Assembly (NCBI RefSeq): GCF_015210005.1
Contig: NZ_MU158698.1
Span: forward strand, 3,085,273 to 3,149,272
Source: Sphingobacterium hungaricum
GTDB taxonomy: Bacteria > Bacteroidota > Bacteroidia > Sphingobacteriales > Sphingobacteriaceae
Direction of reading: 5' to 3'
Length of the DNA stretch: 64,000 bases
Shown piece by piece: positions 45,366 through 54,446 of this stretch. Position 1 is the stretch's first letter, and the number at the start of each line of letters is the position of its first letter. The translations under genes were made by a program, and so were the position numbers. Under the pieces are notes generated by a model. The model saw only the letters and a program-made list of their open reading frames with translations. It did no database searches and was not told the DNA's origin.

Positions 45366-46154
45366 ATGAAACAAAAACTATATCAGGTAGACGCCTTTAC
45401 GGATCGGGTTTTCTCAGGTAATCCAGCGGCAGTCTGTCCGCTTATGGAGTGGCTGGACGACAGCATTCTACAGAAAATTGCCATGGAAAACAATCTAGCG
45501 GAGACGGCTTTTTATGTGAAAGAAAACGATCGTTTTCAGATTCGCTGGTTCACTCCTGAGGTAGAAGTTGATCTTTGCGGTCACGCAACTTTAGCTTCGG
45601 CATTTGTTCTTTTCAATCTAGAAAATTACCAAGAAGAGGTTATTCAGTTTTATTCTCCAAGAAGTGGCGATTTAATGGTAAGCAAAAAAGAAGATATGCT
45701 TACGCTTAATTTTCCTGCTGATTACTATAAAGAAACAGCGCTAGCTGAAAGTCTTTTAGCCTGTTTTACAGCTAAACCTTTGGTTGCTTATAAAGGAAAA
45801 ACAGATTATTTAGTCGAATTTGAGAATGAACAACTGATCCGTGAATTAAAGCCCAATTTAACAGCAATCGCAAAATTAGATGCTCGCGGATTAATTGTAA
45901 CCGCGAAAGGAGAAGAAGTCGATTTTGTTTCACGCTTTTTCGGTCCGCAAGTTGGTGTCAACGAAGACCCAGTTACAGGTTCTGCACATACAACGCTAAT
46001 TCCTTATTGGGCAAAGAAATTGCAAAAGAATTCCTTGACTGCCATTCAATGTTCGGCTCGTTCTGGTTATTTACTAGGAGAATATTTGGGCGACCGGGTA
46101 GAGATTAGCGGTAAATGTGTGCTGTATCTCAGCGGAGAATTATATTTAGATTAG
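45366..46154 (+). CDS. PhzF-family isomerase/epimerase
   Basis: A 262-aa two-lobed PhzF fold. VDAFTDRVFSGNPAAVCPL starts the first lobe, Glu46 in NNLAETAFYV is the catalytic acid, and EVEVDLCGHATLASAF and EDPVTGSAHTTLIPYW are the two conserved active-site loops. Cofactor-free isomerase of the diaminopimelate epimerase fold. No phenazine cluster is adjacent, so the substrate is unknown. Monocistronic, with a bidirectional terminator after it. Confidence 0.85.
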   Translation: MKQKLYQVDAFTDRVFSGNPAAVCPLMEWLDDSILQKIAMENNLAETAFYVKENDRFQIRWFTPEVEVDLCGHATLASAFVLFNLENYQEEVIQFYSPRSGDLMVSKKEDMLTLNFPADYYKETALAESLLACFTAKPLVAYKGKTDYLVEFENEQLIRELKPNLTAIAKLDARGLIVTAKGEEVDFVSRFFGPQVGVNEDPVTGSAHTTLIPYWAKKLQKNSLTAIQCSARSGYLLGEYLGDRVEISGKCVLYLSGELYLD

Positions 46155-46169
46155 CATTTACACAAAAAA

Positions 46170-46203
46170 AATAGGTTTCTAATTTTTAGTAGAAACCTAT
46201 TTT
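46170..46203. terminator. Bidirectional intrinsic terminator
   Basis: The stem AATAGGTTTCTA/TAGAAACCTATT, with a TTTTAG-type loop, lies between phzF and the convergent DUF808 gene. Confidence 0.8.
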
Positions 46204-46218
46204 CAGAACTTAATTATA

Positions 46219-47094
46219 TTAAGTCGTCTTTTTAGACGGAAGCATTTTTTTTATTAAAGTCACCACAGCGACCACTGCTAATCCCATTATCAATCCTAAA
46301 GCGAATTCTTTCAGCATTGAAGGAATTTGAGGAAATAAGTGGTGGAAATAATCAATATTATGAGAAAAAATACCACCCGAAACCAATAGAAGCGCAATTG
46401 TTCCAACTACGGCCAGCACCTTAATCACTATAGGCAAGGATTTAACTAAGCCATGTCCTAGTTTAGAAACCACACCTTTGTCGTTCGAACGTTTAATAAG
46501 TCGATATCCCAAATCGTCCATTCGAACGATTAAAGCAACAATTCCATACACACCTACCGTAGCAATAATCGCAACGACAGAAACTGTGAGAACCTGAGTC
46601 ATGAAATCATCGCTAGATGTAATCGCACTGTTCAAGGCAATAATGACAATTTCTACCGAAAGGATAAAATCGGTCATGATAGCTGATTTTATTTTCGCTT
46701 TCTCGGCATCAACGCCTTCTTCAGCGACTTTCTGAATAACCTCTTCGCCTTTTTTCTCCCTATGAAATATAAATTCAATGATTTTCTCAACCCCTTCGTA
46801 AGCCAAAAACAGACCACCTGCAATCAATATGTATTGTATGATTACCGAAAAATAAGCATTCAATAACAAGGCTATGGGCACAATGATCAATTTATTAATA
46901 AATGATCCTTTTGTTATTTGCCAAAGAACGGGTAATTCACGAGACTCTAAAAAGCCAGTAGCTTTCTCTGCGTTAACCGCTAAATCATCTCCTAGAATTC
47001 CAGCAGTTTTGCGCGTAGCAATTTTACTTGCCATTGCTACATCGTCCATCAACGCTGCGATATCATCAAAAATTGCAAAAATACCTGATGCCAT
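46219..47094 (-). CDS. DUF808 membrane protein (YedI-like)
   Basis: A 291-aa protein matching DUF808: MASGIFAIFDDIAALMDDVA, then KTAGILGDDLAVNAEKATGF, then about six membrane segments. The segment AIMTDFILSVEIVIIALNSA and LGHGLVKSLPIVIKVLAVVG are typical. The E. coli relative is YedI, an inner-membrane protein of unknown role. It stands alone after a terminator. Confidence 0.8.
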   Translation of the reverse strand: MASGIFAIFDDIAALMDDVAMASKIATRKTAGILGDDLAVNAEKATGFLESRELPVLWQITKGSFINKLIIVPIALLLNAYFSVIIQYILIAGGLFLAYEGVEKIIEFIFHREKKGEEVIQKVAEEGVDAEKAKIKSAIMTDFILSVEIVIIALNSAITSSDDFMTQVLTVSVVAIIATVGVYGIVALIVRMDDLGYRLIKRSNDKGVVSKLGHGLVKSLPIVIKVLAVVGTIALLLVSGGIFSHNIDYFHHLFPQIPSMLKEFALGLIMGLAVVAVVTLIKKMLPSKKTT

Positions 47095-47266
47095 ATATTA
47101 ATTTTCTAATCTTATTTTTTCTGTGAATGTATGATTTTATCATGAAATTTTGATTAAAAAATAATAAAATTTAACCTAAAATTATTTTGGCAAGTCGCTT
47201 TTGCAAATGTGTCCCATTTTGATTTAAATACCGAATCTAGATGTTTCGCAAAAATTTCAAGATCAT

Positions 47267-47407
47267 TCAAACCCTAACTGATTTAATTGCCAATATTTCG
47301 CCAGAGGAACTTACTTCAATCTGAAGGGATATCTGGAATTTAAGTGTTTCGGGAGGTATACCGTTTCGATTAAAATAATCTTCGAAAATTGGAAATAAAA
47401 TATTTAA
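47267..47407 (-). pseudogene. Possible decayed protein C-terminus
   Basis: The minus strand has a 46-codon open stretch without a Met start that ends at TGA 47267. It includes LNILFPIFEDYFNRNGIPPE, then TLKFQISLQIEVSSSGEILA and IKSVRV, recalling the last strands of a TonB C-terminal or similar domain. It lies in a 395-bp gap. It may be a remnant of a lost gene or chance; low certainty. Confidence 0.25.
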
Positions 47408-47489
47408 CTATAATTTAACTCTATCAAATATCAGATTTGTATTATCTTTAATTGTTATTACATAGATTCCAATTAATCATTTGAACGCA

Positions 47490-48161
47490 ATGAAAAGAAG
47501 CAGCATAGTATTTATTTTATTAGCTTTAATTACTTTCAAAAGTTTTGGAGCTGGTTCGATTACTGAATCCGCAAGCTCTATAAGATATTTAATTTCGACG
47601 ACCAAAATTGACGAGAGCAAACTAAAAGAAGGTGATTTAATCTTTCATGAGTCGGTATCTGAATTCAGCACAGCCATTCAGCTGGCCACCAATTCGATTT
47701 ATTCGCATTGTGGAATCTTGGTCAAAGAAAACAATCGTTTTTATGTGCTCGAAGCGATTCAGCCTGTCGGAAAGACATTGCTCGCTGATTGGATTGCTCG
47801 AGGAAAAGACGGAAAATACGTTATTAAAAGACTAAAAGAAGCCGAGCAACTATTGACCGTACCTATGCTTAATAAAATAAAAGAAGTTGGTAAATCATTT
47901 GAAGGCAAGGATTATGACTCTTGGTTTGCCTGGTCTGACTCAAAAATCTATTGCTCAGAATTGATTTGGAAAATCTATAAGCGCGCCGCAAATATAGAAA
48001 TCGGGAAACTTGAGAAGTTGAAGGATTTCGATTTCTCTAGCGATCTGGCAAAAAAGTATGTCAAATTGCTGTACGGAGATAATTTACCAAAAAATGAAAC
48101 CGTGATTTCCCCCATCTCCATGTTCAACAGCGATCTTTTATATACCATTAGCAAAAATTAG
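47490..48161 (+). CDS. YiiX/YebB-like permuted papain-fold hydrolase
   Basis: About 223 aa from the ATG at 47490 (MKRSSIVFILLALITFKSFG); the TTG at 47481 is not needed. It has a signal peptide, then LKEGDLIFHESVSEFSTAIQ and YSHCGILVKENNRFYVLEAI. The Cys in IYCSELIWKIY and the His in YSHCG fit the permuted NlpC/P60 catalytic pair. It is probably a periplasmic or outer-membrane-proximal cysteine hydrolase acting on peptidoglycan or an amide. The exact bond is unknown. Confidence 0.75.
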   Translation: MKRSSIVFILLALITFKSFGAGSITESASSIRYLISTTKIDESKLKEGDLIFHESVSEFSTAIQLATNSIYSHCGILVKENNRFYVLEAIQPVGKTLLADWIARGKDGKYVIKRLKEAEQLLTVPMLNKIKEVGKSFEGKDYDSWFAWSDSKIYCSELIWKIYKRAANIEIGKLEKLKDFDFSSDLAKKYVKLLYGDNLPKNETVISPISMFNSDLLYTISKN

Positions 48162-48431
48162 GCTCTTCAAGAATAAATACTTCATTTACTTCTAGTTCTG
48201 CATTTATCCAAATGCAGCAGTATCACTACATTAAAGCTAATGTGGAGATGAAACTGGACTAATTTTAGAAATTAATAATAAATTAAATATTGTATATTTT
48301 AGGATTAAAAACTTACAATAGATTAACATAAGTTTAACGTATTGTTGTTTGTAATTAGTTAAATTAGAACTAGAAAACGGAAAAGCCGAACACCGTTCTA
48401 AAAAGTAGGCAAACACTATAAACTTAGTACA

Positions 48432-48893
48432 ATGTCACAAAAATTATCAGAGTCATTAGCCTCATTATCTCAAAAAGCAAAAAGTGTAGAGGATAAAATC
48501 GCACATGCATCATCAGAAAATAAGCAAAAAATTGATGCAGAAATTGCAGAAGTAAAAGCAAAGGCTGAAGCAAAGCAAAACGAATTCGTCGCAAAGGCAG
48601 ATGCTGCAAAAGCGAATGCAGATGCAAAATATAATGAAGGTAAGGACGCATTTCAAGAAAAGATTGCCCAGCTAAAAGCACAGGCAGCCGCAAAAAAAGT
48701 AGAAAGAGAAATTAAAAAAGCATACAACGAACACAACCGAGAAGTGAAATCTGCGGAAGCGGATTACGAAAATGCGGTAGCATATGCTGAAAATTCGATT
48801 GATTGGGCAATTATTGCCCTAAATGAAGTTGAAGAAGCTACATTAGAAGCTATAAGTGCAAAGCTGACACTTGAAGCTATAAAAAATTCTTAA
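48432..48893 (+). CDS. Alanine/lysine-rich coiled-coil protein
   Basis: A 153-aa protein with almost continuous helix and heptad Ala, Lys and Glu patterns from residue 5 to 105 (LASLSQKAKSVEDKIAHASS, KIDAEIAEVKAKAEAKQNEF, FQEKIAQLKAQAAAKKVERE). No signal peptide or membrane segment. It may be a structural or DNA-associated coiled coil. The gene is preceded by a 270-bp AT-rich gap and followed by a small hairpin terminator. Confidence 0.6.
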   Translation: MSQKLSESLASLSQKAKSVEDKIAHASSENKQKIDAEIAEVKAKAEAKQNEFVAKADAAKANADAKYNEGKDAFQEKIAQLKAQAAAKKVEREIKKAYNEHNREVKSAEADYENAVAYAENSIDWAIIALNEVEEATLEAISAKLTLEAIKNS

Positions 48894-48930
48894 TAGTTCT
48901 TATAGGAGAATCGATTCTATATTCAGAACT

Positions 48931-48960
48931 AAAAAAATGTTGTTATAAAACATTTTTTTT
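48931..48960 (+). terminator. Hairpin terminator after the coiled-coil gene
   Basis: The A-rich stem AAAAAAATGTT pairs with AACATTTTTTT (48932-48942 and 48949-48959) and is followed by T's. A second inverted repeat CTGACTAC-N8-GTAGTCAG at 49036-49059 lies downstream. Confidence 0.6.
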
Positions 48961-49134
48961 TAAAAAAGCTGGGACAATTTAATCTTTCATTTGTCTTGGT
49001 ATTGATTGGGTTTTATTTGAAGGCTGTGTTTTTTTCTGACTACATCCAACGGTAGTCAGAAAACACATCCTCAACTTGTAAAAAAATCAAACCTGCACCT
49101 ATTAAAACCTGACCCAAATTCAGTATACTTGTTT

Positions 49135-49818
49135 ATGATTAAACTAAGCCTGATTTCATTCATTTTCATTTTGTTGAACTCCAGCATTCTCGCGCAAGAA
49201 ATTCCCGTTCCAGAAAATTATTCCATTATTCAATCGGCAAAAGGCGATTTAGATAAAGATGGGCAGGATGAGTTAGTAGTAGCCTACGAAACAAAGATTA
49301 ATAGACAAACCGAAGAAAGTACTCCTCGCGAGTTGATCATCTATAAACTCGTGGATAAGCAATGGACTATTTTGGAAAAATCAAAAAATGCGCTTTATGG
49401 AAATCGCGATGGGGGCATGATGGGCGATCCATTTGGTCAGCTAGCAATTAAAGATGGCATATTGTTGATCGATCAGAATGGAGGCAGCAGCTGGAAATGG
49501 GGACACACCGATAAATATCGTTATCAAAATGGCGCCTTTATTCTGATCGGATATACAAGTGTATCTGGAAAGCCTTGCGAATATTGGACGAATATAGATT
49601 TTAACTTATCAACTGGTGAGCTTGTTATCGAAAAAGAATACGAAAAATGCACAGATGCCGACCAAGAAATCTACAAAACAGAGAATGAAACTTTCTTTAA
49701 AAAAGGGCTGAAAATCAATCTCCAAAACAGAAATGAAAAGGAAGTTAAAATCGTAAGTCCAAAATATCGACATGAGATTTACATAGCCATTAAATTGGTC
49801 AATGAGTTTGGCGAATAA
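49135..49818 (+). CDS. Secreted protein with FG-GAP-like calcium motif
   Basis: About 227 aa from the ATG at 49135 (MIKLSLISFIFILLNSSILA). It has a signal peptide, then KGDLDKDGQDELVVAYE, an EF-hand-like Asp/Gly motif usual in FG-GAP/VCBS propeller repeats, and a later GGMMGDPFGQLAIKDGILLI. No further domain was named. Probably periplasmic or outer surface. Alone on the plus strand before SIMPL. Confidence 0.55.
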   Translation: MIKLSLISFIFILLNSSILAQEIPVPENYSIIQSAKGDLDKDGQDELVVAYETKINRQTEESTPRELIIYKLVDKQWTILEKSKNALYGNRDGGMMGDPFGQLAIKDGILLIDQNGGSSWKWGHTDKYRYQNGAFILIGYTSVSGKPCEYWTNIDFNLSTGELVIEKEYEKCTDADQEIYKTENETFFKKGLKINLQNRNEKEVKIVSPKYRHEIYIAIKLVNEFGE

Positions 49819-49928
49819 ATTTCCGACAAAATTATGGAAAACAGCATTCCATTGCATCAACCTTACATATGCCTAAAAATTAGTAACAATTAAGGCAGCA
49901 CTGTTCATTTATCGTTAAACTTAAAAAA

Positions 49929-50636
49929 ATGAAAACCTTAACAACTATTTTATCCGCTCTTATTTTGTTTTCCTCTTGCTCATCAAATGTGGACGAAAGC
50001 AAACGCATCCGAGTTTCGGGAGAAGGAAAAGTCAGAATGATGCCTGATATAGTCACATTGACTTTAAGTGTTGAATTTACAGAACCAAGAATGGTGGATG
50101 CTGTCAGAAAAACGCAGGAAACCGTCGATTCGGTATTGGTTATTCTGGCAAGGTTTGGAAATAAGGAAACTGATATCAAGACGAGCAGCATATCGGCGAA
50201 TAAAGCGTATCGCTATGTCAATAACAGCAATCAATTCGCTGGCTATGAATCGAGACAGACCATTGACTTTGTGCTAAATGATTTGACCAAATTCACTGAA
50301 TTGACTGGTAAATTATTGGAAACCAAAATCAACAGCATTTCACAAATACAGTTTAACCATTCGAAAGCAGATAGTCTGTTTAGAGAAGCCGACTTATTGG
50401 CTTATGACGATGCTTTTAAATCCGCCAATAAATTAACGGCAAGAGCTGATGTCAAATTGGGAAAATTATTATTTATTTCGAATAACAACACAACCAGCGA
50501 GAATCCGCAAGATTATTATTCACGAAGCAGTATCGATACCTATGGAAAAGGTTACGGCGGCCGTGGGTTTACGATTTCTCCTGAAGTAATTGAATTTAAA
50601 CGAAATATAATTACAGAATTTGAGATTTCAAATTAG
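49929..50636 (+). CDS. SIMPL-domain (DUF541) lipoprotein
   Basis: A 235-aa lipoprotein with lipobox LFSSC. The mature domain carries the SIMPL pattern: RIRVSGEGKVRMMPDIVTLT, then RKTQETVDSVLVILARFG and IKTSSISANKAYRYVNNS. The family forms a BP26-like domain of unclear role in envelope stress. It lies ahead of a DUF4139 gene, which could be co-regulated but has its own 97-bp spacer. Confidence 0.75.
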   Translation: MKTLTTILSALILFSSCSSNVDESKRIRVSGEGKVRMMPDIVTLTLSVEFTEPRMVDAVRKTQETVDSVLVILARFGNKETDIKTSSISANKAYRYVNNSNQFAGYESRQTIDFVLNDLTKFTELTGKLLETKINSISQIQFNHSKADSLFREADLLAYDDAFKSANKLTARADVKLGKLLFISNNNTTSENPQDYYSRSSIDTYGKGYGGRGFTISPEVIEFKRNIITEFEISN

Positions 50637-50733
50637 CTTTTTTCCATTTCTTTCATCCTTGATCATCTGGTTAATTTTGTACATTAGATTTTCAATGCAT
50701 ATCAATTTAGTATTTACAATTAACTGATCAACA

Positions 50734-52350
50734 ATGAATAAATTCAATTTCTTTTGCATAGCTCTTTTGTTAATTGCTGGACAATCCTTTGCTCAAAAAC
50801 CGATTTACACACAAGCGAAAGTAAATGCGGTCAATGTGTACCGCAATTCAGCTGAATTGCAGAATACAGTTAGTTTTTCTGCACCTAAAGGTGTTTCGGA
50901 AATCGTAATTGGGAATATCTCTCAGGAAATTGACCAAAAAACATTACAAATTGCGGTCAGCGATAAGCACACAACAATATTATCTTCTCAATTTACCGAG
51001 GATTACGCTTCAGATTTTGATATGGATTTAAGCAGTCCTCAGCTAAAACAAGTCAAAGACAGCATTACGATTGTTGAAAATTTGATAACAAAATCAACGA
51101 TTGAATTGGACGCGAATACGAAAGCATTAGAGTTGTTGGATAAAAATCAGACGGTACTTGTCGGAAGTTCATCATCTTCGGTACAGCAGTTAACTTTGCT
51201 GACAGAATTTTACACAAATAAACGGATTGAACTTTCCACTAAAATTGAATCGATCAAAAAGAATGGGGAAGAATTACAGAAAAAATTAAACCGCTTAAAA
51301 AGCAGTTTAAAGATTAATGCAGAAGAGGAATTTGCAAATGGCGTCCTTGTTTTAAAAATAATGAACAACACCGCGTCGAACACGCAGCTTTCGATCAATT
51401 ATCTTGCATTGAACGTTTCCTGGCAACCCTTTTACGAGATTAAAGGAAATAAAATATCCGAGCCTCTGGATGTTCTCTTTAAAGCGTCGGTGAAGCAAGC
51501 AACGGGTTTAGATTGGAAAGGCGTCAGCCTGACGCTGATAAATGGCTTCGCATCAAAAAACAACAGTGCACCGGTAGTTGAGCCTTGGTTCTTATATCCG
51601 CAGTCGAACCAAATGCTTGATGAAGTAGTTGTAGTTGCTGAAAGAGAACGAGCAAATAGCAGTAAATCTATCTCATCAAACCTGAGCGGAAGGGCTGCAG
51701 GTATGACAGTGAGTTCGGCAGGATTTGAGATTAATTCAAATGAACTTAATGTGAGCTACTCTGTGGATATTCCCTACGATGTTTTATCCAATAATCAAGA
51801 TCATTTGATAACGCTTTACCAGCAGCAGATTCCTGTCGAATACTCTTATTTCTCTGCGCCAAATTATTCAACAGAAGCGTATCTGTTGGCCAAGATCAAA
51901 GATTTTAGCCAGTACGGATTTGTAACAGCCAACGCGAGCATTGTTTTTGAAAACATGTATGTCGGTGAAACGCAAATCAATCCAAATCAAACTGATAATG
52001 AACTAAATATTACACTAGGAAACGAGCGCAGGATCAGCATAAAGCGAGAAAATGTTCAAGATAAATCCGGGGAAAAATTCCTTTCTTCCTTCAGAGAGAA
52101 AACCGTCACCTATGATTTGGTGCTGCGCAACAATAAAAAAGAAAATATTTCGATTGAAATTCAAGACCGTATTCCATTGAGCACAGATAATTCCGTAAAA
52201 GTGGAATTACTAGAACATAGCAATGCAAAAGTGGATGCTGAAAAAGGATTCCTAAACTGGAAAGTTAGCCTCGCTCCTTCTGAAACAAAAAAAATCAGAG
52301 TGAGCTATAAAGTTCGCTCACCGAAAGACATGATCATCAACGGATTTTGA
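50734..52350 (+). CDS. DUF4139/MuiA-like protein with a SusC-like patch
   Basis: A 538-aa protein with a signal peptide (QSFAQ), a DUF4140-like N-terminus (residues 30-125), a helical hairpin (110-200) and a DUF4139 beta-rich C-terminus (200-538). Residues 294-326 read MLDEVVVVAERERANSSK and NLSGRAAGMTV, nearly identical in style to SusC receptor linkers (LDEVVVVGYG... LQGRAAGV). This patch is unexpected inside DUF4139. Mucoidy inhibitor A is a distant relative. Probably periplasmic or outer-membrane facing. Confidence 0.7.
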   Translation: MNKFNFFCIALLLIAGQSFAQKPIYTQAKVNAVNVYRNSAELQNTVSFSAPKGVSEIVIGNISQEIDQKTLQIAVSDKHTTILSSQFTEDYASDFDMDLSSPQLKQVKDSITIVENLITKSTIELDANTKALELLDKNQTVLVGSSSSSVQQLTLLTEFYTNKRIELSTKIESIKKNGEELQKKLNRLKSSLKINAEEEFANGVLVLKIMNNTASNTQLSINYLALNVSWQPFYEIKGNKISEPLDVLFKASVKQATGLDWKGVSLTLINGFASKNNSAPVVEPWFLYPQSNQMLDEVVVVAERERANSSKSISSNLSGRAAGMTVSSAGFEINSNELNVSYSVDIPYDVLSNNQDHLITLYQQQIPVEYSYFSAPNYSTEAYLLAKIKDFSQYGFVTANASIVFENMYVGETQINPNQTDNELNITLGNERRISIKRENVQDKSGEKFLSSFREKTVTYDLVLRNNKKENISIEIQDRIPLSTDNSVKVELLEHSNAKVDAEKGFLNWKVSLAPSETKKIRVSYKVRSPKDMIINGF

Positions 52351-52482
52351 GGTGATCAAATAGCAAGAAATACCGATTTACTTTATACGTCATTTTAAAT
52401 CGACTAGGTTTTGTAATTTAGGTTTGAATTATATTTTATAATTTTAAAGGGCAATAATTTATAAAATTTGTAAACTTTCGTT

Positions 52483-53049
52483 ATGGCAAAATCCCAAAAT
52501 AAACTTTCTGCAGAGCAGCAAGAAGAATTATTAAATACGTTGATGGCTCGTTTTGAAAAAAACAAGAACCGTCATCCGAATGCTGATTGGAAAAAGCTAA
52601 AAGATAAACTAGATGCTAATCCAGATAAATTATGGGTTTTGCATGAAATGGAAATTACGGGTGGCGAACCTGATGTTGTTGCTTATGACAAGAAATCAGA
52701 TGAATACCTATTCTTCGATTGTGCTACAGAAAGTCCAAAAGGCCGTCGAAGCCTATGTTATGACCGTCAGGCTTGGGAAGCCCGCAAAGCAGATAAACCT
52801 CAAAATACAGCCGTCGATCTGGCCAGAACAATCGGCATTGACTTGCTCGACGAAGAGCAGTATCGCTATTTACAAAGTCTTGGCGATTTTGATTTGAAGA
52901 CGTCCAGCTGGCTAAAAACGCCAGATGCAATCCGCAAACTCAAAGGGGCGATTTTTGGTGATAAACGTTATGACCATATTTTTATTTATCACAATGGAGC
53001 CGAATCCTACTATGCTGCGAGAGGCTTTCGTGGAAGTGTAAAGGTTTGA
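52483..53049 (+). CDS. DUF4256 protein
   Basis: A 188-aa cytosolic protein starting MAKSQNKLSAEQQEELLNTL. The family features are WVLHEMEITGGEPDVVAYD, EYLFFDCATESPKGRRSLCY, and AARGFRGSVKV at the end. DUF4256 is widespread in Bacteroidota and Firmicutes with no known function. The gene is monocistronic, before a run of exported proteins. Confidence 0.8.
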   Translation: MAKSQNKLSAEQQEELLNTLMARFEKNKNRHPNADWKKLKDKLDANPDKLWVLHEMEITGGEPDVVAYDKKSDEYLFFDCATESPKGRRSLCYDRQAWEARKADKPQNTAVDLARTIGIDLLDEEQYRYLQSLGDFDLKTSSWLKTPDAIRKLKGAIFGDKRYDHIFIYHNGAESYYAARGFRGSVKV

Positions 53050-53083
53050 TTGATTAACTAAATAGCTCAATAATTCTATTCGC

Positions 53084-53614
53084 ATGAAAAGATTTTTACT
53101 TATACTCCTATTCTTAGGATTCTTAAACCATGTATTTGCTCAAAATTCGTCAGAATCCAAAACTGGTTTGCAGAATTTAAAGCCATTAGTAATTGTTGAT
53201 GGCGTCAAAAAAAGCATAGAAGATCTTGAAATGTATCAAGCAGATTCTATCGCTACCATAACAGTTTACAAAGATTCAATAGCGCTTAAGCTTTATGGAA
53301 ATGAGGGTGAAAATGGGGTGCTCGATATTAAGACGAAGGCATTCGTAAGAAGTTTTCTTGTAAGTCTGTTTAAAAAATCCTCGTCTGCATATGATAGTTT
53401 GTACACAAAAAACAGTGGAGATCATCAATTTGCTTACATTTCAAATGGCGTACCGGTAACGGAAAATTATTTAGGAAATCTCTCTGAAGTGGATGAAGAT
53501 TCTTTAGATAAAATTGAAATAATTTCGAAAGAAGACCTTGCTTCAACCTATTCAATCGCGGATAAAGAATTTGGTATATTACTGTTTTGGACAGAACCTC
53601 AAAAATCAAAGTAG
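53084..53614 (+). CDS. Stand-alone TonB-plug-like exported protein with internal duplication
   Basis: A 176-aa protein with a signal peptide (cleaved near Ala19). Residues 34-85 read PLVIVDGVKKSIEDLEMYQA, DSIATITVYKDSIALKLYGN and EGENGVLDIKTK, the plug-domain pattern of TonB receptors. Residues 117-168 repeat it more weakly (FAYISNGVPVTENYLG to EFGILLF). There is no beta barrel. Similar plug-only proteins occur in Bacteroidota as partner modules of envelope systems. Function unknown; it is first in a line of three exported genes. Confidence 0.6.
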   Translation: MKRFLLILLFLGFLNHVFAQNSSESKTGLQNLKPLVIVDGVKKSIEDLEMYQADSIATITVYKDSIALKLYGNEGENGVLDIKTKAFVRSFLVSLFKKSSSAYDSLYTKNSGDHQFAYISNGVPVTENYLGNLSEVDEDSLDKIEIISKEDLASTYSIADKEFGILLFWTEPQKSK

Positions 53615-53622
53615 AATTGTAT

Positions 53623-54405
53623 ATGAAACTTCATAATTTCCTTCAAATTCTTTTTGCCCTGCTAATCTCTCAAGCTAGTTATGCGCAAAGCAGTGCAAAC
53701 TCTAACATCCAAACCGATTTAAAGGATTGGTTTTCTGCAGGGACCGTTCTAGCAAATGTTGCAGAATATACCCCAACGAATCGACAACTTGAATTAACTG
53801 AGAAAATAAAAACTGCATTGAACGATAATTTAGATTGGTATTATAGTTATATCAAGGATGTTCCTCCAGTAGAACCAATGCCTTATCATGAAAATATCGG
53901 GTTATCTTTAGAAGAATATACTGAGTTTTTAGAATTAGGTAGTTCTAAAAATACATTCTCACGTTCATCTGAAAATCTTGAAATAGTATTATCCGATGGT
54001 ATAATTCGTTTTGACTCACAAAACAAAATGGAAATACTTGATTCGATTCAGATTGACTTGAATAAAAACATAGTTTCTCTCGGCAAAATTAGAATACCAT
54101 TTAAACAAACTGTTGATGTATCTTCAGAAGACAATTTTTTTAATAGCAAATGGTCTGGCTATTCTTGGGGTTTAGAAGAGCCTGACGGCTTAGAAGCTAT
54201 GGGTTTGGAGGATTTGCTATCTGCTCACATCAAATCATACAATATATCCATAGGCAAAATAGAAAAAACAGGGCAAATATTGATTAATTTAAATTTTAAA
54301 GAAATCAATCAAGGTGAAAAATTAATGGATATAAGTCTTCCTATTTTTTTGATAAGAGATAAGGCCAATAGGCTTGAAGTCATTGATATACAAATAGCTA
54401 TTTAA
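53623..54405 (+). CDS. Exported protein of unknown function
   Basis: About 260 aa from the ATG at 53623 (MKLHNFLQILFALLISQASY). Its signal peptide ends in SYAQ and is almost identical in DNA to that of the next gene. The mature part has TDLKDWFSAGTVLANVAEYT and a C-terminal ISIGKIEKTGQILINLNF, but no family is recognised. The start at 53623 is set by the signal sequence; the frame is open from 53587. Confidence 0.6.
   Translation: MKLHNFLQILFALLISQASYAQSSANSNIQTDLKDWFSAGTVLANVAEYTPTNRQLELTEKIKTALNDNLDWYYSYIKDVPPVEPMPYHENIGLSLEEYTEFLELGSSKNTFSRSSENLEIVLSDGIIRFDSQNKMEILDSIQIDLNKNIVSLGKIRIPFKQTVDVSSEDNFFNSKWSGYSWGLEEPDGLEAMGLEDLLSAHIKSYNISIGKIEKTGQILINLNFKEINQGEKLMDISLPIFLIRDKANRLEVIDIQIAI
53639..53689 (+). 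repeat. 51-bp signal-peptide DNA block, copy 1
   Basis: Identical to 54463-54513 except for one G/A change; it starts TCCTTCAAATTCTTTTTG and ends TATGCGCAAA. Both copies code LQILFxLLISQASYAQ. Confidence 0.85.
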
Positions 54406-54446
54406 TTAAACATTCGATAAACACACGATTTTTTCCGCATACTTAC

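Noticed and set aside
45366..46154. Phenazine pathway from the PhzF protein
   Set aside because: PhzF homologues are common outside phenazine producers and no other phz gene is present.
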